A stretch of DNA of 5,625 nucleotides from Gammaproteobacteria bacterium (GTDB taxonomy: Bacteria; Pseudomonadota; Gammaproteobacteria; SZUA-229), in the NCBI GenBank assembly GCA_002401185.1, contig NVSH01000059.1, positions 2,450-8,074 of the forward strand, given 5' to 3'. Shown in pieces: positions 1-5,086 of this stretch. The number at the start of each line of letters is the position of its first letter. The stretch's first letter is position 1. The notes under the pieces were generated by a model. It did no database searches and was not told where the DNA came from. It was given only the letters and a program-made list of their open reading frames with translations. Made by a program: the position numbers and the translations under genes.

Positions 1-53
1 AAACGATAGACGAACAGTTTTTGTGGTCAGACTTGACCGCAGGTGGTGCTTAA
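1..53 (+). CDS. 3' end of an unidentified upstream gene (partial)
   Basis: The third reading frame is open from the window edge and reads TIDEQFLWSDLTAGGA before a TAA stop at 51-53. The stop lies 2 nt before the bactofilin ATG, and the bactofilin ribosome binding site sits inside these last codons. That is the spacing expected of co-transcribed, translationally coupled genes. In related gammaproteobacteria the gene before the bactofilin is, from memory, a small membrane-associated DUF6776-type protein downstream of argC. That identity is inferred from position only, because 16 residues are too few to recognise a family. The neighbouring frame in phase with bactofilin is also open here, so this call is tentative. 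Confidence 0.4.
   Translation, partial: TIDEQFLWSDLTAGGA
41..46 (+). promoter_or_regulatory. Ribosome binding site of the bactofilin gene
   Basis: AGGTGG lies 9 nt before the ATG at 56. It decides between that ATG and the GTG at 23 in the same frame. The GTG would add 11 residues (MVRLDRRWCLI) that do not resemble a bactofilin N-terminus. Confidence 0.65.
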
Positions 54-55
54 TT

Positions 56-502
56 ATGTTTGGTAAAACTAAAAAGATTAAATCATCAAAGATTGACACT
101 TTGATTGGGCAAGGCGTTGAAATTGTCGGTGATATAAAGTTTCAGGGTGGTCTTCATTTAGACGGTACGATAAAAGGTAATGTCATTACGGCTGATGATG
201 CGGAAGGTAGTGTCCTTGTCATTAGTGAGCGTGGGCATGTCGAAGGTGATGTACATGTTGCTTATGCGATAATTAACGGTGAAGTGAAAGGTAATGTCTA
301 TGCGAGTGTGAAATTAGAACTGTCATCAAAAGCGCAGATTTCTGGTAACGTTGAATACAACTTGTTAGAGATGGCAAGCGGTGCCCAAATCAATGGTCAA
401 ATGTTTCACAACGTGACAGAAAAGAAGCGTTTGGAACATAAAGAAGAAAAGGCAGATGTCAGCGTCCATCATCTGGATGATAATGCTGCTGTTTCGACCT
501 AA
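56..502 (+). CDS. Bactofilin (polymer-forming cytoskeletal protein)
   Basis: This is a 148-residue bactofilin (DUF583/CcmA family), close to the usual size. Such proteins polymerise without nucleotide into filaments or membrane-bound patches and act as scaffolds, often placing peptidoglycan enzymes. The N-terminal tail is short and basic (MFGKTKKIKSSK). The core, about residues 13-120, carries the irregular glycine/valine repeat of a right-handed beta-helix: GVEIVGDIKF, LHLDGTIKGNV, HVEGDVHV, EVKGNVYA, QISGNVEYN, QINGQMFHN. The tail, about 121-148, is charged and probably disordered. There is no signal peptide or membrane helix. The start is the ATG at 56 rather than the in-frame GTG at 23, because of the AGGTGG site and the family-like N-terminus. 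The gene ends with tandem TAA codons (500-505). The nearby wall genes (M23 endopeptidase, anmK) fit a role in cell-wall organisation, but a direct partnership is inference. Confidence 0.9.
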   Translation: MFGKTKKIKSSKIDTLIGQGVEIVGDIKFQGGLHLDGTIKGNVITADDAEGSVLVISERGHVEGDVHVAYAIINGEVKGNVYASVKLELSSKAQISGNVEYNLLEMASGAQINGQMFHNVTEKKRLEHKEEKADVSVHHLDDNAAVST

Positions 503-516
503 TAATGGCTTGGTTA

Positions 517-540
517 ATACTTGACTAAATAACTGGGTAT
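517..540 (+). promoter_or_regulatory. Candidate IscR type-1-like operator in front of erpA
   Basis: The left half ATACTTGACT (517-526) fits the left half of the Escherichia coli IscR type-1 consensus as I recall it (ATASYYGACT) at all ten positions. After an AAAT spacer, the right half AACTGGGTAT (531-540) keeps the outer GGGTAT. Overall the site is one base shorter than the usual 25 bp, as if a C were missing from ACTCGGGTAT. It covers the proposed -35 element and much of the spacer of the erpA promoter, which is where a repressor would act. In E. coli, erpA (yadR) is a known target of IscR, which senses Fe-S status. Binding here is an inference. Confidence 0.5.
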
Positions 541-549
541 TGTTATTTT
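521..549 (+). promoter_or_regulatory. Probable sigma70 promoter of erpA
   Basis: TTGACT (521-526, five of six consensus bases) is followed after 17 nt by TATTTT (544-549, four of six). A TGT just before the -10 box gives an extended -10 element. Transcription would start near 556, leaving a leader of about 35 nt before the erpA ATG. The promoter would let erpA be expressed separately from bactofilin. Confidence 0.55.
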
Positions 550-590
550 AGTATCTTCTTATATTAGTTTTTATGTAGTAGGTTATATTG

Positions 591-971
591 ATGGATATTC
601 AAATAAGTTTTGCACCAAAACCAAAGGTAATCGAAGGTGCAACCGTTATTTTTACTGATTCAGCGGCAAAGAAGGTGAAAGCGCTGGTTGAAGAAGAGAA
701 GAACCCAAATTTAAAATTACGTGTTTCAGTTGATGGTGGTGGTTGTTCTGGTTTTCAGTATGATTTTGCATTTGATGACAATATTAATGATGATGATACC
801 GTGGTAGAAAAAAACGGTGCGACAGTGATTGTAGATGTTACCAGTATGCAGTACCTGAACGGCTCTGAAGTTGATTATCTGGAAGGACTGGAAGGTGCGC
901 GTTTTGTGGTTAATAACCCAAATGCAACATCGACCTGTGGTTGTGGTTCATCCTTTTCGGTAGCTTTGTAA
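591..971 (+). CDS. erpA: Iron-sulfur cluster insertion protein ErpA
   Basis: This is an A-type Fe-S carrier of 126 residues that takes clusters from the scaffold machinery and delivers them to apo-proteins in the cytoplasm. The HesB/IscA fold is clear. The three cluster-binding cysteines are Cys52 in GGGCSGFQY and Cys116 and Cys118 in [47 protein letters not shown] and the C-terminal [14 protein letters not shown] closely resemble E. coli ErpA as recalled, and point to ErpA rather than IscA or SufA. The N-terminus is about 12 residues longer than the 114-residue E. coli protein. The ATG at 591 is chosen over the adjacent in-frame TTG at 588 because AGTAGG (577-582) lies 8 nt before it. A promoter with an IscR-like site precedes the gene and a strong terminator follows it, so it is probably a single-gene transcription unit or the last gene of one. 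Confidence 0.95.
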   Translation: MDIQISFAPKPKVIEGATVIFTDSAAKKVKALVEEEKNPNLKLRVSVDGGGCSGFQYDFAFDDNINDDDTVVEKNGATVIVDVTSMQYLNGSEVDYLEGLEGARFVVNNPNATSTCGCGSSFSVAL

Positions 972-1007
972 TACAGTCAGTTACAAGATATTACGTTTAA
1001 TTTATAG

Positions 1008-1042
1008 AGGCGCCTGATTCAATTGAACGGGGCGCCTTTTTT
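1008..1042 (+). terminator. Rho-independent terminator after erpA
   Basis: AGGCGCC (1008-1014) and GGCGCCT (1031-1037) form a perfect 7-bp GC-rich stem followed by six T residues (1037-1042). The 16-nt loop contains the small palindrome TTCAATTGAA (1018-1027), which could stack as an inner hairpin. The element lies 37 nt after the erpA stop and separates erpA from the citrate synthase gene. On the minus strand the stem has no comparable T-run, so it appears to act in one direction. Confidence 0.9.
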
Positions 1043-1098
1043 ATTGTTAAAATTTCATAGTCTAAAAACATAGATGTGTAGAGCATTAGGATGACGAT

Positions 1099-2256
1099 AT
1101 GAGCAGTGAATACTTACCTGGATTAGCAGGTGTACCGGCGACCAAATCCAATATTTCTTCTATTGATGGTGAAAAGGGCATACTTGCTTACCGTGGTTAC
1201 GATATCAAAGAGCTTGCAGAAAAAAGCACCTTTGAAGAAACGGTATTATTACTTCTCGATGGCCACTTACCGTCACAGGCCATGCTCGATGACTTTGATG
1301 CACAATTGAGGTCAGAGCGTCGGCTTAAATACAGAGTCCGAAGTATCATGAAGAACCTGCCAACGTCAGGTAACCCGATGGAGATGTTACAAACATCCGT
1401 CGCTAGTCTAGGTATGTTCTATGGTGGTGAAGAAGTGCTGTCTGACGGTATAACCGGTAACGATGTGGAATATATTCATCGTATGTCGGTAAAAATTATT
1501 TCCCGTATGGCGACGATTGTCGCTATGTGGGAGCATGTACGTAATGGTTATGATCCGATTGAACCTCGTGATGATTTAAGTCATGCTGCCAATTTTTTAT
1601 ATATGCTTAATGGAAGGGAGCCAGAGCCATTAGCTGTAAAAATTATGGACGCCTGCCTAGTCTTACATGCGGAGCATACGATTAATGCTTCTACCTTTGC
1701 TGCCATGGTTTGTAGTTCGACCTTAGCTAGCCCATTTTTGGTCATTGCTGCCGCTATCGGTACACTGGCAGGCCCATTACATGGAGGTGCCAACCAGCGT
1801 GTTGTCGAAATGCTTAAAGAGATTGGTCGTCCAGAAAATGTAGATAGCTGGCTGAAAAAACAATTATCCGCGAATAAAGTAATCTGGGGTATGGGGCATC
1901 GTGAATACAAGACCAAAGATCCGCGCGCCATCGTGTTACAAAAGTTGATGGTGGAGTGGGGTGAGTCGCAAGGTAATTTAAGCCCAGAATTTGAAACGGC
2001 ATTAGAACTCGAAAAAGCCTGTGAACAAGTATTAGGGCCTAAAGGTGTTTACCCTAACGTGGATTATTATTCTGGCATTTTATACACTGAGATGGGTATT
2101 AAACCTGATCAGTTCACCCCCATATTTGCCATTTCACGAGTTGCTGGCTGGTTGGCACATTGGCGTGAACAATTGTCGGATAATCGAATATTTAGACCGA
2201 CGCAGATATACACGGGCGAAGGTGTTCGAAATTATGTGGGTATGTCGCAGCGTTAG
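1099..2256 (+). CDS. gltA: Citrate synthase, short form
   Basis: This 385-residue citrate synthase joins acetyl-CoA and oxaloacetate to form citrate, the entry step of the TCA cycle. The active-site residues are in place: His190 and His193 in LHAEH, catalytic His228 in GPLHGGAN, His267 in GMGHREYK, Arg276 in KDPRA, catalytic Asp322 in YPNVDYYSG, Arg347 in SRVAGWLAHW and Arg366 in FRPTQIYTG. GMGHREYKTKDPRA and NVDYYSG argue for citrate rather than 2-methylcitrate synthase; PrpC proteins, as recalled, have GFGHPVYTIADPR and NLDWFS. The protein lacks the N-terminal extension of the roughly 427-residue NADH-regulated GltA usual in gammaproteobacteria, and resembles the short enzymes of cyanobacteria and Bacillus. 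The ATG at 1099 is preceded by AGGA at 1088-1091, 7 nt away. Its own promoter must lie in 1043-1090, but no convincing boxes were found. It converges with anmK, 11 bp away. Confidence 0.93.
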   Translation: MSSEYLPGLAGVPATKSNISSIDGEKGILAYRGYDIKELAEKSTFEETVLLLLDGHLPSQAMLDDFDAQLRSERRLKYRVRSIMKNLPTSGNPMEMLQTSVASLGMFYGGEEVLSDGITGNDVEYIHRMSVKIISRMATIVAMWEHVRNGYDPIEPRDDLSHAANFLYMLNGREPEPLAVKIMDACLVLHAEHTINASTFAAMVCSSTLASPFLVIAAAIGTLAGPLHGGANQRVVEMLKEIGRPENVDSWLKKQLSANKVIWGMGHREYKTKDPRAIVLQKLMVEWGESQGNLSPEFETALELEKACEQVLGPKGVYPNVDYYSGILYTEMGIKPDQFTPIFAISRVAGWLAHWREQLSDNRIFRPTQIYTGEGVRNYVGMSQR

Positions 2257-2267
2257 CCATCATCGTT

Positions 2268-3389
2268 TTATTCAATGTGTGCAGGCGTTAATTTTCCTAA
2301 TACCACCGATTCATCGGCACCGGTAACCGAAGGTAGGTTACCGTATTGTTGATGTGTATTTTGACGAGCTAACCAGGCAAATGCCATTGCTTCCACCCAG
2401 TCTGGGTGAATATTGAGTTTCTCAGTCGTTGACACTGAACATGTAGTGAGTGTCTGTAGTTTCTGCATAAGTGTTTTATTGTGAACGCCGCCACCGCAGA
2501 TAAAGATCTCATCTGTCGCTACAGCATATTGATTAATCGCACGTATAATTGATGTTGCGGTTAAGTCGCATAAGGTGCTTTGTATATCCGCATTATTCAT
2601 GTCGTTTAAATCATAGGTGTTTAGCCAATCGAGATTGAAATATTCAAAACCGGTGCTCTTGGGAGGTGCCAACTGAAAGTAATTATCCATGAGTAAATGG
2701 GCTAATAAGCTGACGTTCGTTTTACCAGAGGCCGCAAAATCACCGTTAGCGTCATAATGTTGTTGTTTGTGTTGCTGTACCCAAATATCCATTAATGTGT
2801 TGCCAGGCCCACAATCAAAACCAGTAACCGTTTGATTTTTATCTTTAGGTAAAACGGTAATATTTGCGATGCCTCCGATGTTAACGATGACACGATTTGT
2901 TTTTTCACAGCTGAACATGGTTTGATGAAAAGCAGGAACTAAGGGTGCGCCTTGTCCGCCTGATTCAATATCTGCTGTTCTGAAATCTGAAACAACGTCT
3001 ATACCTGTTAAATCAGCCAGTACCTGAGCATTACCAATTTGTAGAGAAAAAGGGTTTTCAATTTCAGGTCGATGGCGAATGGTTTGCCCGTGATTCCCCA
3101 CTGCTTTGATGTCTATCGCTTTATAAGAAGTGGTCGCCAGAAGTTTTAAACAAGCTTCTGCAAATATTTCTGCCGTTTGAATGTCCAGCGCATTTAGCGA
3201 AGATAGTTTATCGTCAGGAATTTTGCGTGCCTCAATTAAATCATGCCGAACATCTGCAGGCCATGGGTGGCTTAGTGACTGGATAAGTTTTGGTTGAGGC
3301 CTGGAAAAGTCGACGAGAACCGCATCAATACCGTCCATACTGGTGCCTGACATCAGTCCGATATACAGCTCAGGTGAAAGTAGTGGCAC
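2268..3389 (-). CDS. anmK: Anhydro-N-acetylmuramic acid kinase
   Basis: This 373-residue kinase phosphorylates 1,6-anhydro-N-acetylmuramic acid, released during peptidoglycan turnover, to MurNAc-6-phosphate while opening the anhydro ring. It is a cytoplasmic step of wall recycling. Family motifs in order: the ATP loop YIGLMSGTSMDGIDA (9-23), NHGQTIRHRP (99-108), SDFRTADIESGGQGAPLVP (134-152), NIGGIANIT (170-178), FDCGPGNTLMD (191-201, where Asp192 is the likely catalytic base), ICGGGVHN (297-304), WVEAMAFAWLA (331-341) and GNLPSVTGA (350-358). Length is normal and nothing is missing. The start is a GTG. No ATG, GTG or TTG occurs in the same frame between it and the upstream gene's stop, and the next ATG falls inside the ATP loop. 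No good Shine-Dalgarno sequence is visible before it. The gene follows the M23 peptidase gene by 48 nt, so co-transcription from the promoter near 4950 is likely. Confidence 0.95.
   Translation of the reverse strand: MPLLSPELYIGLMSGTSMDGIDAVLVDFSRPQPKLIQSLSHPWPADVRHDLIEARKIPDDKLSSLNALDIQTAEIFAEACLKLLATTSYKAIDIKAVGNHGQTIRHRPEIENPFSLQIGNAQVLADLTGIDVVSDFRTADIESGGQGAPLVPAFHQTMFSCEKTNRVIVNIGGIANITVLPKDKNQTVTGFDCGPGNTLMDIWVQQHKQQHYDANGDFAASGKTNVSLLAHLLMDNYFQLAPPKSTGFEYFNLDWLNTYDLNDMNNADIQSTLCDLTATSIIRAINQYAVATDEIFICGGGVHNKTLMQKLQTLTTCSVSTTEKLNIHPDWVEAMAFAWLARQNTHQQYGNLPSVTGADESVVLGKLTPAHIE
2321..2343. repeat. Perfect inverted repeat in the 3' end of anmK
   Basis: CGGTAACC (2321-2328) and GGTTACCG (2336-2343) are exact reverse complements around a 7-nt loop. 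The arms fall in the codons of the conserved GNLPSVTGA motif of AnmK and lie 65 nt past the citrate synthase stop. Neither strand shows a T-run after the hairpin, so it is not a classical terminator. It could still affect the ends of the converging transcripts, or be a by-product of codon choice. Confidence 0.5.
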
Positions 3390-3437
3390 GGTAATTTTAA
3401 GACTGTGTTGCGTGTATTTAGTTGTTAGGTGTTTATG

Positions 3438-4886
3438 TTATTGCGTGGTGGTCGTGTCGACCAGAGCAATTTGTTGTGCGCGTGTAACAAGATCGAGCTG
3501 AGCAAACACGGGCGAGGTCGTTAGCTCGAAATCAGTCATGTAACGTTTGGGTACTGGGCTTGATATAGGTAGTTTTACCGTTAATGGATTTCGATGGACG
3601 CCGTTGACGCGAAACTCATAGTGCAGGTGTGGTCCAGTGGCTAAGCCTGAGCTACCAACGTAAGCGATGGTTTGTCCTTGTTTAACTTTTGATCCTATTC
3701 TGAGTTTTCGGTTATAGGTTTTCAGGTGGGCATAAAGCGTTGTGTATTTCGTGCCATGTTGCACGATCATAACTCTTCCATAACCACCTTTTCTACCTTT
3801 GAAGATAATTTTACCGTCGCCTGCAGAATGAATAGGTGTGCCTCGTTTAGCCGCATAATCAACACCTTTGTGGGAGCGAAATTTGTGCAATACCGGATGA
3901 TATCGGCTAGTAGTAAATCGAGAGCTAATGCGGGTAAAGTTAACCGGTGTACGTAAAAAGGCTTTACGCATACTTTTTCCGTCGGGGGTGAAGTATTCGC
4001 TACGGTTGGTTTGTGGGTTGGTGTAACGAACAGCGCGATATATTTTTCGGTTATTGGTAAATTCGGCGGCCAGGATGTTCCCATCAGAAATTTTTTCACC
4101 GTTGCGAAACAGCTCTTCGTATAATACAGTGAAATTATCGCCTTTTCGGATATCCAGAGCAAAGTCGATGTCCCAGCCAAAGATGTTTGCTAACTCCATG
4201 ATAATATTTTGTGAAATTCCAGCTTCTTGGGCGGCTAGAAACAATGACGAGTTAATCACACCACTGGCATGTGCCTGGCGTGTTTCAATTTGATGATTAT
4301 ACGTTTTTGCCACCAATACACCGCTGGTACGCTCTACCATTAAGTATGACTTGTGGTCGATGTCGTAACGCAGTGCCTGTAATATGCCATTAGTACCGGA
4401 TAAAACACGGATGATATCTTTTGGGAAAATTCGACGTAACGTTTTTACTGCTTTGCCTGATTTCATCAACTCATCGAGTTGCTGAGGCTTTATTTTTGCT
4501 CGTTTGAATAAGTGGGCGAGACTGTCACCGGACTTAACCTGGAACTCACGCCATTGCCGCGGTGATTGGTTAGTTATGCGGTTATTGGCATCATCAAGCA
4601 GTTTTTGTTGCGCCTGTAATTGGGGCAGGCTGAGGGCGAAGCTATTGCGTGCTCTTGATTCTTTCAGGTCTTCTGATAACTTATCAAGTGTTAATTTGGC
4701 TGTCTCAAAAGTAGGCAGTGTATTTGTGGTTATCTCTTCTGCTTTATTGTGGCCTGAATTTGTGCTGGCTATGACTGCGGTGATTCCTGCAAAAGTAATC
4801 GCCAATAGCGCCCAACGTATGCGTAGGTAGCCGCGTTGCTGATTTTTATGTTGATTTAAACGAAAATCTTTATTAATCAATGACAT
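3438..4886 (-). CDS. Murein DD-endopeptidase, OapA/LysM-like plus M23 (MepM type)
   Basis: This is a 482-residue zinc metallopeptidase, probably cutting peptide cross-links in the periplasm to let new peptidoglycan be inserted. In order: a basic cytoplasmic tail; one membrane helix at about 25-40 (WALLAITFAGITAVIA) acting as an uncleaved anchor; a glutamine-rich, possibly coiled stretch at about 65-108; an OapA/LysM-like wall-binding domain at about 112-162 (FQVKSGDSLAHLFKRAKI); an M23 N-terminal domain at about 205-310; and the M23 domain at about 330-435. The zinc and catalytic residues are all present: His339 and Asp343 in RSHKGVDYA, His387 in YAHL, His420 and His422 in PHLHYEF. The architecture matches E. 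coli MepM (YebA). The frame is open up to a TTG at 4964, but the ATG at 4886 is preferred because the likely promoter lies within that extension and the added residues look unlike coding sequence. No strong Shine-Dalgarno sequence is seen. anmK follows on the same strand. Confidence 0.92.
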   Translation of the reverse strand: MSLINKDFRLNQHKNQQRGYLRIRWALLAITFAGITAVIASTNSGHNKAEEITTNTLPTFETAKLTLDKLSEDLKESRARNSFALSLPQLQAQQKLLDDANNRITNQSPRQWREFQVKSGDSLAHLFKRAKIKPQQLDELMKSGKAVKTLRRIFPKDIIRVLSGTNGILQALRYDIDHKSYLMVERTSGVLVAKTYNHQIETRQAHASGVINSSLFLAAQEAGISQNIIMELANIFGWDIDFALDIRKGDNFTVLYEELFRNGEKISDGNILAAEFTNNRKIYRAVRYTNPQTNRSEYFTPDGKSMRKAFLRTPVNFTRISSRFTTSRYHPVLHKFRSHKGVDYAAKRGTPIHSAGDGKIIFKGRKGGYGRVMIVQHGTKYTTLYAHLKTYNRKLRIGSKVKQGQTIAYVGSSGLATGPHLHYEFRVNGVHRNPLTVKLPISSPVPKRYMTDFELTTSPVFAQLDLVTRAQQIALVDTTTTQ

Positions 4887-4931
4887 TGGAGTTATAGGAG
4901 ACCTGCGAAAAACGATATAAATGTTAAGATA

Positions 4932-4960
4932 AATGTAGCTGTAAATCTGTTCTTGGTCAA
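4932..4960 (-). promoter_or_regulatory. Probable sigma70 promoter of the M23 peptidase-anmK unit
   Basis: Read on the minus strand, TTGACC (4960-4955, five of six consensus bases) is followed after exactly 17 nt by TACATT (4937-4932, four of six). Transcription would begin near 4925, giving a leader of about 38 nt before the ATG at 4886. This excludes the upstream TTG at 4964 as the start used from this promoter. Confidence 0.55.
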
Positions 4961-4967
4961 TCAATTA

Positions 4968-4981
4968 GGCGACAAATCGCC
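4968..4981. repeat. Inverted repeat GGCGA-CAAA-TCGCC in the divergent control region
   Basis: GGCGA (4968-4972) and TCGCC (4977-4981) are exact reverse complements around a 4-nt centre. The element stands out as GC-rich within AT-rich DNA and lies 7 bp upstream of the -35 box of the minus-strand peptidase promoter. It could be an operator or activator site. There is no T-run, so it is not a terminator. No known regulator is recognised. Confidence 0.4.
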
Positions 4982-4997
4982 AATAATTCGATAAATT

Positions 4998-5013
4998 TTA
5001 AGTATTTACTTAA
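4998..5013. repeat. Near-palindrome TTAAGTATTTACTTAA between divergent promoters
   Basis: Two 7-bp arms, TTAAGTA and TACTTAA, are exact reverse complements separated by TT. The centre lies about 24 bp upstream of the proposed tyrS -35 box, within an AT-rich tract (4982-5030). It could bind a dimeric regulator, act as an UP-element-like AT-rich segment, or arise by chance in AT-rich DNA. Confidence 0.4.
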
Positions 5014-5029
5014 TATTGCTAATGAATAG

Positions 5030-5058
5030 TTGAGAAAGCATCAAAGCGCAGGTATCTT
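5030..5058 (+). promoter_or_regulatory. Probable sigma70 promoter of tyrS
   Basis: TTGAGA (5030-5035, five of six consensus bases) and TATCTT (5053-5058, four of six) are separated by 17 nt. The upstream DNA is very AT-rich and could serve as an UP element. Transcription would begin near 5065, leaving a leader of about 22 nt. That is too short to hold a T-box or other riboswitch. Confidence 0.5.
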
Positions 5059-5086
5059 ATACACCTTTTTATCTGGAAGCCAGTTT

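Noticed and set aside
1043..1098. Promoter boxes for gltA such as TTGTTA (1044-1049) with TAGATG (1071-1076)
   Set aside because: The spacing is 21 nt and the -10 match is poor, so no specific promoter is annotated.
1581..2002. Minus-strand open frames of 116 and 62 codons inside the citrate synthase gene
   Set aside because: They lie entirely opposite a well-conserved gene with intact active-site motifs, show no recognisable domain, and are expected shadows.
1099..2256. 2-methylcitrate synthase (PrpC) as an alternative identity
   Set aside because: The length fits, but GHREYKTKDPRA and NVDYYSG follow citrate synthase rather than the recalled PrpC motifs, and no prpB, prpD or acnD is nearby.
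2045..2326. Plus-strand 93-codon frame running over the gltA 3' end into anmK
   Set aside because: It overlaps two genuine genes in another frame, and its translation shows no family resemblance.
3726..4830. Several open frames on both strands inside the M23 peptidase gene
   Set aside because: The peptidase frame is continuous with all zinc ligands, and the alternatives have low-complexity or cysteine-scattered translations typical of shadow frames.
5051..5070. GGTAT/ATACaCC followed by five T residues before tyrS, resembling a terminator or attenuator
   Set aside because: The stem is very short, needs a bulge, and overlaps the proposed -10 box and start site, so it would barely be transcribed.
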